Shown piece by piece: positions 63,117-64,000 of a stretch of DNA of 64,000 nucleotides. A program made the translations under genes and the position numbers. The notes beneath the pieces were generated by a model. That model was given only the letters and a program-made list of their open reading frames with translations, was not told the origin of the DNA and made no database searches. Origin of the DNA: a virus; IMG/VR virus record IMGVR_UViG_3300050343_000215, positions 113,687 through 177,686 of that record; one strand, 5' to 3'. Each line of letters begins with the position of its first letter. The stretch's first letter is position 1.

Positions 63117-63371
63117 TTAAACGGCAACTTTACGAGTTTCGTTAAGTAACTGTCGTTGTGTTGATTTGATTGTGTGGAGGCAATCATACAGTTGATGTAC
63201 ACTAGTGATATCAAGTCCACCAGGGGATTTAATATCAATCCGAGAAGCATTTGCCCAGTTGATGTTGTTCTTCTTGTCAACTGTTGTTGTGTAATAGTTG
63301 CCATCTTTTTCCCAGTATGCATAACCTTCGCATACAACATAGTTGTCAATAGTCATCGGTCTAGTTTTCAT
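63117..63371 (-). CDS. Small hypothetical protein
   Basis: 84 residues: MKTRPMTIDNYVVCEGYAYW, then EKDGNYYTTTVDKKNNINWA, SRIDIKSPGGLDITSVHQLY. A short beta region then a helix. No family recognised. It overlaps the upstream 52-residue gene by 4 bases (ATGA) and is followed closely by the 50-residue gene, so the three form one unit. Confidence 0.7.
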   Translation of the reverse strand: MKTRPMTIDNYVVCEGYAYWEKDGNYYTTTVDKKNNINWANASRIDIKSPGGLDITSVHQLYDCLHTIKSTQRQLLNETRKVAV

Positions 63372-63526
63372 AGTGGTTGAACATCAAGGTAAGTAATTTT
63401 AAGTTTCTTATATTCTTTTTTGACCTTCTTGACTGCATTTTGGTGAGTATTTGCTGTCACAAATCCTTCTTGATTTACTCCATCAGCAGTCTCAAAATAG
63501 TACTCAAACTTGTTTGAAGAAGACAT
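63368..63526 (-). CDS. Very small basic protein
   Basis: 52 residues: MSSSNKFEYYFETADGVNQE, then GFVTANTHQNAVKKVKKEYK, ending KLKITYLDVQPL. A strand-helix-strand layout resembling short phage proteins with a YYFETADG...VTA..A.....K pattern. Function unknown. It is the first gene after the tRNA. Confidence 0.65.
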   Translation of the reverse strand: MSSSNKFEYYFETADGVNQEGFVTANTHQNAVKKVKKEYKKLKITYLDVQPL

Positions 63527-63579
63527 TGTAGTCTTTGTAAGTGTTATTAATTTGAGAATATTTAGTATAATATTCTCTA

Positions 63580-63665
63580 TAGGACTAGTCAGACTTGAAC
63601 TGACAAAGATATTTAAATCTGACAGATTTTAAGTCTGTTGTGTTTACCAATTTCACCATAGTCCT
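63580..63665 (-). tRNA. tRNA-Leu (UAA)
   Basis: On the minus strand the acceptor AGGACTA / TAGTCCT (7 bp), D-arm GTG/CAC with TTGGTAAA, anticodon stem ACAGA / TCTGT with loop CTTAAAA (anticodon TAA), a long variable arm with AGAT/ATCT, and T-arm GTCAG-TTCAAGT-CTGAC all fold. Type II shape fits leucine. CCA is not encoded. It decodes UUA, a codon common in AT-rich phage genes. Confidence 0.93.
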
Positions 63666-63747
63666 AATTAGTTAAATATAAAGTTTTCCACAGTACTGTG
63701 AAGTTCTTAAATACTTAACTTTTAAGATTTCTGAGGTTTTTATAATT

Positions 63748-63831
63748 CCTCAGGTTCTACAGTTTCTGAGATTCTATAAGTTTCTCAGAAACTATAAAAC
63801 CCTCAGTTATTATAATACTGTAGAACTGAGG
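63748..63831. repeat. Nested inverted repeats
   Basis: Outer arms CCTCAGGTTCTACAGT (63748-63763) and ACTGTAGAACTGAGG (63817-63831), 15 bp with one bulged G. Inner arms GTTTCTGAGA (63762-63771) and TCTCAGAAAC (63783-63792), 10 bp. Confidence 0.8.
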
Positions 63832-63840
63832 ATTTGTCAA
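63812..63840 (-). promoter_or_regulatory. Sigma70 promoter, proximal
   Basis: Minus strand TTGACA (63835-63840), 17-base spacer, TATTAT (63812-63817). Upstream of tRNA-Leu and the small genes. Confidence 0.65.
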
Positions 63841-63899
63841 GTTCTATAAGATTCCTCGGAATGCCTCATAGGGACTGACCTTTGAAACCCTACAGAGTT

Positions 63900-63928
63900 A
63901 TTATATAAGGATCTCGGAGGTTTGTCAA
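63900..63928 (-). promoter_or_regulatory. Sigma70 promoter, distal, perfect consensus
   Basis: Minus strand TTGACA (63923-63928), 17-base spacer, TATAAT (63900-63905). Confidence 0.75.
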
Positions 63929-64000
63929 GTGCCAACTGTGAGAACCTTCTGACATATCTGTGAAGTTCTTATACTATGGGTTGACAATCGGTACGATGCA

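Larger units (their letters stand above)
63666..64000. promoter_or_regulatory. Gene-free regulatory region with palindromes
   Basis: About 335 bases without a credible gene. It holds two consensus sigma70 promoters facing the tRNA and small-gene cluster, nested inverted repeats (63748-63831) and a 14-base direct repeat (CTGTGAAGTTCTTA at 63696-63709 and 63958-63971). A rightward TTGACA starts at 63982, with its -10 beyond the window. Confidence 0.7.

Noticed and set aside
63113-63349. Longer form of the 50-residue acidic protein
   Set aside because: It would overlap nearly all of the 84-residue gene in another frame. The internal ATG just after that gene's stop is more natural.
63666-64000. 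CRISPR array
   Set aside because: The repeats are inverted and irregular, without equal spacers. They fit promoters and hairpins instead.

Overview
The window is part of the genome of a T4-like myovirus, most likely a marine cyanophage. Three lines point there. The order of T4 homologues is gp20-gp19-gp18-gp17-gp16-gp15-gp14-gp13, followed later by gp8-gp7-gp6-gp25. Many intergenic gaps carry T4-type late promoters (minus-strand ATAAATA). The accessory structural proteins are of kinds seen in cyanophage virions: DUF4815-type, VrlC-like, YHYH-containing gp7, PAAR and glycine-rich proteins. Nearly all genes lie on the minus strand. No photosynthesis genes are present, so the host genus cannot be fixed from this window.

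Layout. 1-9.76 kb: portal (cut by the window edge), tail tube, tail sheath, large and small terminase, tail completion and neck proteins, with three small ORFs; one of these (5880-6309) is broken by three frame changes. 9.8-12.45 kb: a small minus-strand gene, then a plus-strand island of three genes (Sm-like protein, degenerate dioxygenase-like protein, intact-looking 2OG-Fe(II) oxygenase) driven by divergent sigma70-type promoters and closed by a strong terminator. 12.5-39.7 kb: very large tail, fibre and adhesin genes (1899, 2094 and 2526 codons) with smaller structural genes among them, then gp8. 39.7-52.6 kb: gp7 (about 3530 codons, interrupted by an in-frame TAA at 43233), gp6 and gp25. 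52.6-54.1 kb: five overlapping genes, including a second 2OG oxygenase, behind their own sigma70-like promoter. 54.1-60.1 kb: an Ig-like/glycine-rich adhesin, PAAR spike tip, structural protein, small coiled-coil proteins and glutaredoxin. 60.1-63.5 kb: a cluster of very small genes of mostly unknown function with repeated upstream elements. 63.58-63.67 kb: tRNA-Leu(UAA). 63.67-64.0 kb: a gene-free region with nested palindromes and two consensus sigma70 promoters.

How it works together. The late genes build the virion: packaging motor, neck, contractile tail, baseplate wedge, spike and host-recognition proteins. Most late units start at ATAAATA elements. The small genes and oxygenases instead have host-type -35/-10 promoters and, in several cases, their own terminators, so they are probably expressed early. 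In two places a terminator hairpin and a late promoter occupy the same bases, separating an early gene from the late gene downstream.

All assignments are from reading the sequence without database searches. T4 comparisons rest on remembered family features.
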